A program made the translations under genes and the position numbers. Below, in pieces: positions 8,170 to 14,927 of a DNA stretch of 24,299 nucleotides. The DNA comes from CAZVAR01 sp964625225 (lineage in GTDB: Bacteria; Pseudomonadota; Alphaproteobacteria; JAJUGE01), in contig CAZVAR010000043.1 in assembly GCA_964625225.1 (NCBI GenBank), forward strand, positions 1 to 24,299. The letters run 5' to 3'. Below the pieces are notes generated by a model. That model was not told the DNA's origin, did not search any database, and saw only the letters and a program-made list of their open reading frames with translations. The stretch's first letter is position 1. The number at the start of each line of letters is the position of its first letter.

Positions 8170-9563
8170 CCGGCGAACATCTCCTGCGACTGCGTGCGTG
8201 CGCCGTCGCATGTCGGAACGCGATCGGCCCTCTGGAGTTCCCCGCCGAGGGCGTGCGGCCCGACCTCCACGACGCGCACGTTCGCGATGGTGCCAAGCAG
8301 CGCTGCCGGGGCCACAGCATGCACCGCCTGAAGATAGGGACTGCGACCGACGAGCTGTCCCGGATGCCGGCCCGTCCGCTCGAACAGCACCGGTAGCGTG
8401 CGACCGAGGCACGCCTGGTTGAACGCGGCTTGCTGCGTGTTCAACAGATCCTGCAGTCGTGCAAGGCGGTCGGCCTTGACCGGTTCCGGTACCTGATCCG
8501 CCTCGACGGCCGCCGGTGTGCCGGGACGCGGGCTGTACTTAAACGAGTACGCCTGGGCAAAGCCGATCTCGTGGACGAGCGCCAACGTATCCGCAAAATC
8601 GCGCTCCGTCTCGCCCGGAAAGCCGACGATGAAGTCCGACGACAGGGCAAGATCGGGCCGCGCGGTGCGCAAGCGCTCCACGATGTGTCGGTAGTCGTCG
8701 GCGCTGTGCCGGCGGTTCATCGCCGCGAGAACGCGGTCGGAACCCGACTGCACCGGCAGGTGCAGATAGGGCATCAGCTTCTCAACGTCGCGATGCGCGG
8801 CGATCAGCTCCTCATCCACGTCACGCGGGTGCGAAGTGGTGTAGCGGATGCGTTCTAGCCCGTCGATTTCGGCCAGATACCGGATCAGCCGACCCAGCCC
8901 CCACTCGCCCCCGTCGGGCGCCTCGCCGTGATAGGCGTTGACATTCTGGCCGAGCAGCGTGATCTCGCGGGTACCGTCGGCGACCAGCCGGCGCGCCTCC
9001 GCGGCGACGGCCGCAACCGGCCGCGAATATTCCGCCCCGCGCGTGTAGGGAACGACACAGAAGGTGCAGAACTTGTCGCAGCCCTCCTGAACCGTCAGAA
9101 ATGCGGTAACGCCCCGATCCGCCCCGGTAGGCGTCAGCGAGTCGAATTTCGGTTCGGCCGGGAAGTCGGTGTCGACAATGCCGCGGCCGCGGGTGCGCTG
9201 CGCGCGCGCCACCATCTCCGGCAGCCGATGGTAGGTTTGCGGCCCCAGCACGATGTCGAGGAACGGCGCACGGCGAAGCATCTCCTCGCCTTCCGCCTGG
9301 GCGACGCAACCGGCCACGGCGATGATCATATCATTCCCCGCGCCGGCCCGCCGCTCCTTCAGCACGCGCAGCCGCCCGAGCTCCGAATAGACCTTTTCCG
9401 CGGCCTTCTCCCGGATATGGCAGGTATTCAGGATCACCATATCGGCCGCGTCGGGGGCATCGACGGGCTCGTAGCCGAGCGGCGCCAGGACATCCGCCAT
9501 ACGGGCGGAGTCATAGAAGTTCATCTGGCAGCCGTAGGTTCGAATAAAGAGCTTTTTGGTCAA
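8166..9563 (-). CDS. miaB: tRNA-2-methylthio-N6-dimethylallyladenosine synthase MiaB
   Basis: MiaB is a radical-SAM methylthiotransferase that adds the methylthio group to i6A37 of tRNA. The 465-aa product has the N-terminal MTTase domain with cluster ligands C12, C48 and C86. It also has the radical-SAM motif C162-x3-C166-x2-C169 (EGCDKFCTFCVVPYTRG) and a C-terminal TRAM domain. The start is a TTG at 9563-9561 that overlaps the plsC stop (TTGA) and is followed by the typical KKLFIRTYGCQMN beginning. Upstream sequence has no clear ribosome-binding site, so coupling to plsC translation is likely. Its two [4Fe-4S] clusters link it functionally to the NfuA-like carrier encoded further upstream. 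Confidence 0.97.
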   Translation of the reverse strand: MTKKLFIRTYGCQMNFYDSARMADVLAPLGYEPVDAPDAADMVILNTCHIREKAAEKVYSELGRLRVLKERRAGAGNDMIIAVAGCVAQAEGEEMLRRAPFLDIVLGPQTYHRLPEMVARAQRTRGRGIVDTDFPAEPKFDSLTPTGADRGVTAFLTVQEGCDKFCTFCVVPYTRGAEYSRPVAAVAAEARRLVADGTREITLLGQNVNAYHGEAPDGGEWGLGRLIRYLAEIDGLERIRYTTSHPRDVDEELIAAHRDVEKLMPYLHLPVQSGSDRVLAAMNRRHSADDYRHIVERLRTARPDLALSSDFIVGFPGETERDFADTLALVHEIGFAQAYSFKYSPRPGTPAAVEADQVPEPVKADRLARLQDLLNTQQAAFNQACLGRTLPVLFERTGRHPGQLVGRSPYLQAVHAVAPAALLGTIANVRVVEVGPHALGGELQRADRVPTCDGARTQSQEMFAG

Positions 9564-10495
9564 TGCGGTACCGCGGCGGCGCGGACGCCGTCCGTCGCTG
9601 GCGAAGACGCAGCAAACCTAATGTCGAGCGGCTCGCTGTCAAGTACGACCGATGGCCGGCCGGATAGGGCCGCCGCGACCCCTGCCGCGATCCGCGCCCG
9701 GCAGGCGGCTGCCATCCGTCGACGCCCGCCGCAGGTGGCCAGGGTCAGCGGCGGGTGGAACTCGACGACCACGGTCACGGTGCCGAGGCCCACGAGGCGG
9801 ACCAGGTGCGGCACCAATGCCATGTCGCCGTACCAGGCAAAGCAGGGGCGCAGCGCATAGCCGAGCGGCAGGCCATCGAGGCGTGTGTAGGCGATCGAGA
9901 CCGGCTGCACGGTCACCGGCCGGCCGTCTACGACGCGCTCGGCCACGCTGAACAAGGCACTCTTGAAAGGGAGCACGCGGTTGCCGTCGTTGCTCGTCCC
10001 CTCGGGGAAGAGGATCAGATTGTCGCCTGCCTCCAGTCGCCGCTGCATGGCATCGCGGTGATCGGCGGCGCGGCGCATCTGGCGGTCGACGAACACGGTT
10101 CGCTGCAGCTTGGCGAGCAACCCGAAGAAGGGCCAGTCGGCAACCTCACTCTTGGCAACGAAGCTGCCCGGGACCAGGCCGCCGAGCACGGTGATGTCGG
10201 CGTAGGAGCTGTGATTCGACACGAACAAGGTCGGCCGGTCGGTCGAAATCTTGCCGCGTACTTCGACCTTCAGTCCGAGCAACCGGTAACAGGACCGATG
10301 ATAGAAGACCGGCAGCCGCTCCGCCAGCCGCCATCCGAAGGCCACCGCGGCGATCTGGACGGGCAGCAGGACCGCCGTCCAGCCGAGATAGCACGCAAGC
10401 CGCGCGAGGGCGCGGACGCGCGAACCGCAAGGCAGCGGCACTGCGCGGCGGCGCCGGGACTCAGCTCGTACCGCCGTCGGGTGTCCGCCCGGCAT
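9560..10495 (-). CDS. 1-acyl-sn-glycerol-3-phosphate acyltransferase family protein (PlsC/OlsA-like)
   Basis: This membrane-associated acyltransferase of 311 aa has an N-terminal hydrophobic segment (about residues 36-56), the catalytic NHSSYAD motif (H95 and D100 of the HX4D box) and FPEGT (163-167). The family makes phosphatidic acid from lyso-phosphatidic acid or, as OlsA, adds the second acyl chain to lyso-ornithine lipid. The neighbouring upstream gene is an OlsB-type acyltransferase, which favours the ornithine-lipid role, but sequence alone cannot separate the two. The start at ATG 10495 lies 35 nt inside the olsB-like gene; a GTG at 10441 is an alternative and neither has a clear ribosome-binding site. 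The frame is open further upstream to 10714 but without family match. Its stop overlaps miaB. Confidence 0.88.
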   Translation of the reverse strand: MPGGHPTAVRAESRRRRAVPLPCGSRVRALARLACYLGWTAVLLPVQIAAVAFGWRLAERLPVFYHRSCYRLLGLKVEVRGKISTDRPTLFVSNHSSYADITVLGGLVPGSFVAKSEVADWPFFGLLAKLQRTVFVDRQMRRAADHRDAMQRRLEAGDNLILFPEGTSNDGNRVLPFKSALFSVAERVVDGRPVTVQPVSIAYTRLDGLPLGYALRPCFAWYGDMALVPHLVRLVGLGTVTVVVEFHPPLTLATCGGRRRMAAACRARIAAGVAAALSGRPSVVLDSEPLDIRFAASSPATDGVRAAAVPH

Positions 10496-11408
10496 CGTCG
10501 CGGTAGTAGTGACGGACATACCGGCCGGTAACCCAGTCCGTCTTGACGACCACGGCCACGTCGGTCGTGTTGAACTGCTCGTCGATGACCGCGCCATCGC
10601 CGACGAAGCCTCCGAGCCGGAGATAGCCCTTGATGAGCGGCGGCATGGCCGCGAGCGCCGCCTTCGGGTCCACCGTGTCGCGGGGCAGGCGCCGCATCTC
10701 GACATAGCGCTCACGCACGGCCTTCGGCCGCATTACCAGCGGCGCCAGATGGTTGTAATGCAGATAGCTGAGCGGCAGCGCGTGCGCGTCCGGGTCCGTG
10801 CCGACAAAGCTGGCGCAGCCGAACATCATCGTGACGTTGTAATGCTGGACGTAGTGCGCGATCGACCGCCACATGAGCTGCATGGTCTGATGACGGCGGT
10901 AGCGCGGGTCGACACAGGAGCGGCCGACCTCCATCACCTCGTCGTGGCCCTGCAGCAGCCGCCGAATATTGTACTCGCTCTGGCTGTAGAAGCGGCCGAC
11001 CCGCGCAGCGACCGACCGTCGGAGAAAGCGATAGGTGCCGACCACCGCCTCCGGGCCGCTGCCCAGACTCGTGTCGATCACCATCAGATGGTCGCAATAC
11101 TCATCGAAGAGGTCGGCATCGCGCCGGCTGGCCGCGATCTCCGCTGTCGGGCGGGCAGCCATCTCCTCGAAGAACACCCGATAACGCAACGCCTGGATGG
11201 CGTCCACATCGGCCGGGCTGCGCGCCAGTCGCGCCTCAAGCGCTCCGGAGCGCAATGTCATGGTGAGGCCGTCGGCTGGCGGTGATCCGGCGTGGCGCCG
11301 CCTGCGAAGCACCGGCCGGATCAGCGGCACGATGATACCCTGGGCGCCCGGCGGCTTGCGCGCCCACTCGCGACCGCGCTGGAAGGCCCGTTTCAGAGGT
11401 GCACGCAT
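10461..11408 (-). CDS. GNAT-type acyltransferase, OlsB/hemolysin-like (Acetyltransf_5)
   Basis: The 315-aa product belongs to the family of OlsB, which N-acylates ornithine with a fatty acid from acyl carrier protein to give lyso-ornithine lipid. Visible family features include LRYRVFFEEM (about residues 74-83), DLFDEYCDHLMV (about 99-110), GTYRFLR (about 123-129), MEVGRSCVDPRYR and PPLIKGYLRLGGFVGDGAV. The first about 50 residues are basic and variable, so the internal ATG at 11261 is a possible alternative start. It is the first gene of the long operon running to lnt. A perfect TATAAT lies about 173 nt upstream. The Acetyltransf_5 family also contains proteins of unproven substrate, so OlsB activity is inferred from the adjacent PlsC/OlsA-like gene. 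Confidence 0.82.
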   Translation of the reverse strand: MRAPLKRAFQRGREWARKPPGAQGIIVPLIRPVLRRRRHAGSPPADGLTMTLRSGALEARLARSPADVDAIQALRYRVFFEEMAARPTAEIAASRRDADLFDEYCDHLMVIDTSLGSGPEAVVGTYRFLRRSVAARVGRFYSQSEYNIRRLLQGHDEVMEVGRSCVDPRYRRHQTMQLMWRSIAHYVQHYNVTMMFGCASFVGTDPDAHALPLSYLHYNHLAPLVMRPKAVRERYVEMRRLPRDTVDPKAALAAMPPLIKGYLRLGGFVGDGAVIDEQFNTTDVAVVVKTDWVTGRYVRHYYRDDAGRTPDGGTS

Positions 11409-11580
11409 GCGCGTCAGCCGACCCTACGTGGCGATTCCGGGAGTCCGCAACCAAGCATCCGGACACCCGGGCACCGCGCCGGGTTCCTACCCGGCGATGC
11501 CGACCTGTGGGCCCCATGCCCACCGCGTGCCCCGCGCCAGCCGTCCGCGCCGTTGCCGTTGCCGTACTCCTCACCGCCGC

Positions 11581-11609
11581 ATTATAGCGAAACGGGCGCC
11601 TCAGGCCAC
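11581..11609 (-). promoter_or_regulatory. Candidate promoter of the olsB-like to lnt operon
   Basis: A perfect TATAAT (11586-11581, minus strand) stands out in GC-rich DNA. Seventeen nucleotides upstream is GTGGCC, a poor -35 with 3 of 6 matches. The predicted leader to the olsB-like start is about 165 nt, GC-rich, with no gene I can support in it. The -35 and spacer overlap the mucR 3' inverted repeat. Confidence 0.45.
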
Positions 11610-11633
11610 TGAGTCGCACGACTCTCGGCGCCC
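11594..11633 (-). terminator. Branched inverted repeat downstream of mucR
   Basis: Nine nucleotides after the mucR stop, GGGCGCC pairs with GGCGCCC (7 bp) around a 26-nt interior. The interior itself holds two alternative hairpins sharing three bases: GAGTCG/CGACTC and CTCAG/CTGAG. Only three T follow (GTTTCGC), so termination would be weak or factor-assisted. Confidence 0.4.
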
Positions 11634-11641
11634 GACCCACC

Positions 11642-12058
11642 TCAACTGCGACGCCGCGCCTTGGTGCCGAGCCCGATCTTCTTGGCCAGGCTGCTGCGCT
11701 GAGCGGCATAGCTCGGAGCAACCATGGGATAGTCGGGCGGCAGGCCCCAACGCTCCCGATACTCCTCCGGAGTCATCCCGTAGGCCGTCTTGAGGTGCCG
11801 CTTCAGCATCTTGAGCTTCTTGCCGTCCTCCAAACAGATGATGTAGTCGGGCGTAACCGACTTCCGAATCGGCACCGCCGGCTGCGGCCGCTCCGGGGCG
11901 GCGGCACCGTTGGCACCGACGGTCGACAGCGTCCGGAAGACCTGCTGAATCAGTTCCGGAATGTCGCTCATGGATACGGTATTATTGGAGACGTGGGCTG
12001 CCACGATCTCGGTCGTCAACTCCAGTATTTCTCTCTGGCCCTGCTCTTGCTGGCTCAT
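11642..12058 (-). CDS. mucR: MucR/Ros-family transcriptional regulator
   Basis: MucR proteins are alphaproteobacterial DNA-binding regulators of surface polysaccharide, motility and symbiosis or virulence genes, with H-NS-like behaviour reported for some. The 138-aa product has the N-terminal oligomerisation region (LTTEIVAAHVSNNTVSMSDIPELI pattern, about residues 14-37). The C-terminal zinc-finger-like DNA-binding domain contains DYIICLEDGKKLKMLKRHL and MTPEEYRERWGLPPDYPMVA. Of the Ros-type zinc ligands, C75 and H88 are present, but the second Cys is D78 and the last His is replaced (A92/Y93). This may be a zinc-free form, as known for some MucR homologs. The gene is divergent from the TusA-like gene and has its own strong promoter candidate. 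Confidence 0.93.
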   Translation of the reverse strand: MSQQEQGQREILELTTEIVAAHVSNNTVSMSDIPELIQQVFRTLSTVGANGAAAPERPQPAVPIRKSVTPDYIICLEDGKKLKMLKRHLKTAYGMTPEEYRERWGLPPDYPMVAPSYAAQRSSLAKKIGLGTKARRRS

Positions 12059-12107
12059 CTAACCGGCTCTCCGTGCGAGAAGCGTACCCCCAACCAAAAC
12101 CTGGAAC

Positions 12108-12136
12108 TATATATCTGCCCATGCCACCAAGTTCAA
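12108..12136 (-). promoter_or_regulatory. Candidate mucR promoter
   Basis: On the minus strand TTGAAC (12136-12131) and TATATA (12113-12108) are spaced by 17 nt. The predicted transcript start lies about 43 nt before the mucR ATG, and GGAGAG precedes that ATG by about 9 nt. The surrounding 12090-12175 stretch is clearly AT-rich relative to the window, which suits MucR-type autoregulation. Confidence 0.6.
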
Positions 12137-12184
12137 CGCGTAATCATTGGTTTAAATCCCGGGCGCCAAAAAGGGACCACGCAC

Positions 12185-12451
12185 TTGTCCGACTACTTCC
12201 TCGACATAACCGGTGACGTTTGCCCGATGACGTTCGTCCGCACCAAGCTGTTGCTCGAGCGGATGGCGGCGGGTGAAATCGCAGAGGTACGGCTCCGCGC
12301 GGGTGAGCCGCTGCGGAACGTGCCGCGGTCCGTCACCGAACTCGGGCATCAAGTGGTCGAACTCGTTCCGGAGGACGACCAGGCGGACACCGGCCGAAGC
12401 GCCTCGGACACCGGATCGCAGATCTACCGACTCCGCATCCGCAAGTCATGA
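12185..12451 (+). CDS. TusA/SirA-like sulfur-carrier family protein
   Basis: This 88-aa cytoplasmic protein matches the TusA (SirA/YedF) fold: the N-terminal DITGDVCPMTFVRTKLLLE, then RLRAGEPLRNVPRSVTELGH. The sulfur-carrying cysteine would be C13. The usual Cys-Pro-x-Pro motif is Cys-Pro-Met-Thr here, so the second proline is absent. Members carry persulfide sulfur for tRNA thiolation, molybdenum cofactor or sulfur oxidation, but the partner here is unknown. The start is a TTG with GGGA 8 nt upstream. The last about 20 residues are polar and not conserved. It is one of only two plus-strand genes and converges on rimI with a 6-nt overlap. Confidence 0.85.
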   Translation: MSDYFLDITGDVCPMTFVRTKLLLERMAAGEIAEVRLRAGEPLRNVPRSVTELGHQVVELVPEDDQADTGRSASDTGSQIYRLRIRKS

Positions 12452-12958
12452 AAGCTGCCCTTGATGGGCTGCCGCGTCCCGGCTCCACGCCATCACGAGC
12501 GAGTCCGCCGGCGGCCGGCCGGGTCTCCGGTAATAGCCGGGCCTGCGGCCGACTTCGGCAAATCCCACCTGCCGATAGAGCCGTCGGGCGGAGGCATTGT
12601 CGATTGCGACCTCCAACAGAATGCGGCTCGCGCCGCTCTCCCGCGCCGCTTGCAGCCCCGCCTCGAGGAGCTTCCGGCCGATCCCCCGCCGCCAGCGGGC
12701 CGGTGCGACTGCGAGCGCGAGGATCTCCGCCTCGCTCCCGACGGTGCGGATCAGGATGAACCCTGCCGGTTCGTCACCGGCGTCTATCGCGAGCAGTCCG
12801 AAGCAACCCGGCGTTCCCAACAGTCGGCGAAACGCCGCCGCCTCCCATGCCTCGTCCCCCGTGCCGGCAACCATTGCCGCCGCGTGAACCGCTTCTGCGA
12901 CCGGGGCGTGCGCAGCCGACAATGGTACGATGCGAGGAACGTCGGCCACCGTGGTCAC
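12446..12958 (-). CDS. rimI: Ribosomal-protein-alanine N-acetyltransferase RimI (GNAT family)
   Basis: RimI acetylates the N-terminus of ribosomal protein S18. The 170-aa product has the acetyl-CoA-binding loop RRGIG (residues 90-94) and the RimI-type ending EVAIDNASARRLYRQVGF (116-133) followed by GRRPGYYRRP. The start is a GTG at 12958-12956 overlapping the tsaB stop (GTGA); the tsaB-rimI pair is classic. The 3' end overlaps the plus-strand TusA-like gene by 6 nt at a TCATGA palindrome that supplies both stop codons. The length is slightly above the usual 145-160 because of a longer C-terminus. Another GNAT substrate cannot be excluded from sequence, but the position supports RimI. Confidence 0.88.
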   Translation of the reverse strand: MTTVADVPRIVPLSAAHAPVAEAVHAAAMVAGTGDEAWEAAAFRRLLGTPGCFGLLAIDAGDEPAGFILIRTVGSEAEILALAVAPARWRRGIGRKLLEAGLQAARESGASRILLEVAIDNASARRLYRQVGFAEVGRRPGYYRRPGRPPADSLVMAWSRDAAAHQGQLS

Positions 12959-13656
12959 GCCCGCAAGCGACCGCCGGCGGCAGGGAGTACCGCCTCAGCC
13001 GCGCGCAGGTAAAGGGCCCGCGGCGCCGTTTCGGGTGCTCCGGCCGCCGCCAGCCGCGCGGCGGCGAGCACCGCGACATCGACGGCGTCGGGCGGCGCGG
13101 TTGCGGCGGTCTCCACCGAATAGCCTGCCTTGGCCAGTGCCGGCGCGACGAGCCCGGCGCCGTCACCCGCCAACAGGATCGGCCCGCTGCCCGGCAGCCC
13201 GACCAAGTCCTTCGGCTGCCACACCGCACCCGCGAGCGCTACCCGACCCTCGGGGTCGTAACCCTCGGCGAAGACGTCCTGCCGCCGCGTGTCGATTACC
13301 ACCAACAGCAGAGCATACCCGGCTCGGGCCGACACGGGAACCGCATGCGCAATGGCCGCGAAGCTGGTGATGCCGACGACCGGGCGGTCCGCGGCCAGGC
13401 CCAGGCCCCGCGCCGTGGCCAGTCCGACCCGGATGCCGGTGAATGAACCCGGGCCGACCGTCACGCCAATACCGCCGAGATCGCTGAAGGCGACACCGGC
13501 TTCCGCGACCGCCTCGCACACGAGCGGCACGAGCACCTCCGCATGCCCCCGCGACATCGCCCGGTACCGGCGTGCGAGCACCCGGCCGCCGGCGACCAGG
13601 GCGACCGAGCAGGCGCCGCCCGAAGTCTCGAGTCCGAGGACGGCACCGCCTGTCAC
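12955..13656 (-). CDS. tsaB: tRNA threonylcarbamoyladenosine biosynthesis protein TsaB
   Basis: TsaB is the ASKHA-fold partner that activates TsaD in making t6A37 of tRNA. The 233-aa product starts VLGLETSGGACSVAL and carries the family motif GPGSFTGIRVG (residues 68-78), followed by ITSFAAIA. I chose the GTG at 13656-13654 because it overlaps the nitroreductase stop (GTGA) and places the first beta strand at the N-terminus. The frame stays open upstream to 13920, but the extra residues are basic, low-complexity shadow sequence over the nitroreductase gene. It also overlaps rimI at its 3' end. Confidence 0.94.
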   Translation of the reverse strand: MTGGAVLGLETSGGACSVALVAGGRVLARRYRAMSRGHAEVLVPLVCEAVAEAGVAFSDLGGIGVTVGPGSFTGIRVGLATARGLGLAADRPVVGITSFAAIAHAVPVSARAGYALLLVVIDTRRQDVFAEGYDPEGRVALAGAVWQPKDLVGLPGSGPILLAGDGAGLVAPALAKAGYSVETAATAPPDAVDVAVLAAARLAAAGAPETAPRALYLRAAEAVLPAAGGRLRA

Positions 13657-14246
13657 AGGACGACACAGGCCTCGTCGAAGGACAGGCGCGGCGCTCGCGG
13701 GCGCAGGGCGGCGGGATCGCCGTAGCCGAGATTGCAGAGGAAGTTGGAGCGCCAGCTCGTACCGGCGAAGAACTCGGCGTCGAGCCGAGCATTGTCGAAT
13801 CCCGACATCGGGCCGCAGTCGAGGCCGAGCGCGCGCGCCGCGAGGATGAAATAGGCCCCCTGCAGGGAGCCGTTCCGCAGCGCCGTCACGGCAATCAGGT
13901 CCGGATCGCCGTCGAACCATGCGCGGGCGTCGGCGAAAGGATAGAGCTTGGGCAGCCGCTCCGGGAATGCCATGTCGTAGGCGATCACGGCCGTGACGGG
14001 TGCCGCCATCGTCTTGGCACGGTTTCCCGCTGACAGGCAGGGCTCCAGGCGTCGCTTGGCCTCCGCTGACCGAATGAACAGAATGCGCATCGGGCTGCAG
14101 TTGGCGCTGGTCGGCCCCATACGGGCAAGCTCGTAGACGCGCCGCAGCAGTTCGTCCGGCACCGCCTCGTCACGCCAGGAATTATGGGTGCGGGCCTCGA
14201 GGAACAGACGATCGAGCGCAGCCTTATCGAGGGCAGCGACCATCAT
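13653..14246 (-). CDS. Nitroreductase family protein, malonic semialdehyde reductase (RutE)-like
   Basis: This 197-aa flavoprotein belongs to the RutE/HadB branch of the FMN-dependent nitroreductases. Typical stretches are LFLEARTHNSWRDEAVPDE (about residues 14-32), ARMGPTSANCSP (41-52), TALRNGSLQGAYFILAARALG and CGPMSGFDNARLDAEFF (144-160). RutE reduces malonic semialdehyde to 3-hydroxypropionate in uracil breakdown, but no other rut genes are present, so the substrate is open. Two adjacent ATG codons at 14246 and 14243 follow AGGGAAGG. It sits 21 nt after the nfuA-like gene and its stop overlaps tsaB (GTGA), tying a redox enzyme into a translation-maintenance operon. Confidence 0.9.
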   Translation of the reverse strand: MMVAALDKAALDRLFLEARTHNSWRDEAVPDELLRRVYELARMGPTSANCSPMRILFIRSAEAKRRLEPCLSAGNRAKTMAAPVTAVIAYDMAFPERLPKLYPFADARAWFDGDPDLIAVTALRNGSLQGAYFILAARALGLDCGPMSGFDNARLDAEFFAGTSWRSNFLCNLGYGDPAALRPRAPRLSFDEACVVL

Positions 14247-14267
14247 CGCCTTCCCTGGAGCGAAGTA

Positions 14268-14825
14268 TCAGCCGACGGGCCGGACCGCCTGAACCTCCGG
14301 GATATAGTGCCTGAGCATGTTCTCGATCCCCATCTTCAGGGTCGCGGTCGAGCTCGGACAGCCGGAACACGCGCCCTGCATGTGCAGGTAGACGATGCCG
14401 TCCTCGAAACCGCGGAAGATGATGTCGCCTCCGTCCATGGCCACCGCGGGCCGCACGCGGGTGTCAAGCAATTCCTTGATCTGCGCCACGATCTCACCGT
14501 CCTCGGCGGCGTAGCTCTCGTCTACATCGCCTTCGCCGTCACCGACCAGCATCGGCCGCCGCGCCGTGTAATGCTCCATGATCGCCCCCAGGATCAGGGG
14601 CTTCAGCACCTGCCAGGAAGCCTCCTCGGTTTTGGTCACGGTGATGAAGTCGGCACCGAGAAACACGCCCGTGACACCCTCGATTTCGAACAGCGCCTGC
14701 GCGAGCGGCGAGCGGGCTGCCGCTTCCGCCGTCGGGAAGTCCGCGGTACCGTCGGCCAGGACCGTCTCTCCGGGCAAGAACTTCAGCGTCGCCGGATTGG
14801 GCGTCTGCTCGGTCTGTATGAACAT
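14268..14825 (-). CDS. NfuA/NifU-like iron-sulfur cluster carrier protein
   Basis: This is a 185-aa scaffold or carrier for [4Fe-4S] clusters of the HIRIP5/Nfu type. An Nfu N-terminal domain (residues about 2-88, TEQTPNPATLKFLPG) is followed by a NifU-like C-terminal domain (about 107-180). The latter holds the cluster motif C153-x2-C156 in GACSGCPSS and the VAMDGGDI stretch. The start at ATG 14825 is chosen because AGGGG lies 7 nt upstream; an ATG two codons earlier is too close to that site and the frame extends to 14912 without family match. It is likely first in an operon with the nitroreductase, tsaB and rimI. Client proteins with such clusters (MiaB, the SoeB-like subunit) are encoded nearby. 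Confidence 0.93.
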   Translation of the reverse strand: MFIQTEQTPNPATLKFLPGETVLADGTADFPTAEAAARSPLAQALFEIEGVTGVFLGADFITVTKTEEASWQVLKPLILGAIMEHYTARRPMLVGDGEGDVDESYAAEDGEIVAQIKELLDTRVRPAVAMDGGDIIFRGFEDGIVYLHMQGACSGCPSSTATLKMGIENMLRHYIPEVQAVRPVG

Positions 14826-14842
14826 CGTCATTCCCCTCTTCT

Positions 14843-14865
14843 CCCGCGCCTCCCGCCGGCGCGGG
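14843..14865 (-). other. GC-only hairpin in the nfuA leader
   Basis: CCCGCGCC pairs with GGCGCGGG (8 bp, 7-nt loop) 17 nt before the nfuA start, ending a few bases upstream of the ribosome-binding site. There is no T run, so it is not an intrinsic terminator for the upstream membrane-anchor gene. It could hinder ribosome access or stabilise a processed 5' end. Confidence 0.4.
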
Positions 14866-14927
14866 CCTTTATCCGTCGATCGGAACATGGCCCCGATCTC
14901 TATCCGGATCAAGCTCGTACGGAATGG

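Noticed and set aside
8212..8412. Upstream extension of phoH inside miaB
   Set aside because: No family match and the miaB frame is the real one; starts at 8169 or 8211 fit homologs.
11236..11721. A 161-codon minus-strand frame across the olsB leader and mucR end
   Set aside because: It overlaps two real genes in another frame and is compositionally a shadow; the leader holds no supported gene.
13657..13920. Upstream extension of tsaB over the nitroreductase gene
   Set aside because: Basic low-complexity residues, whereas TsaB begins at VLGLETSG, right after the GTGA overlap.
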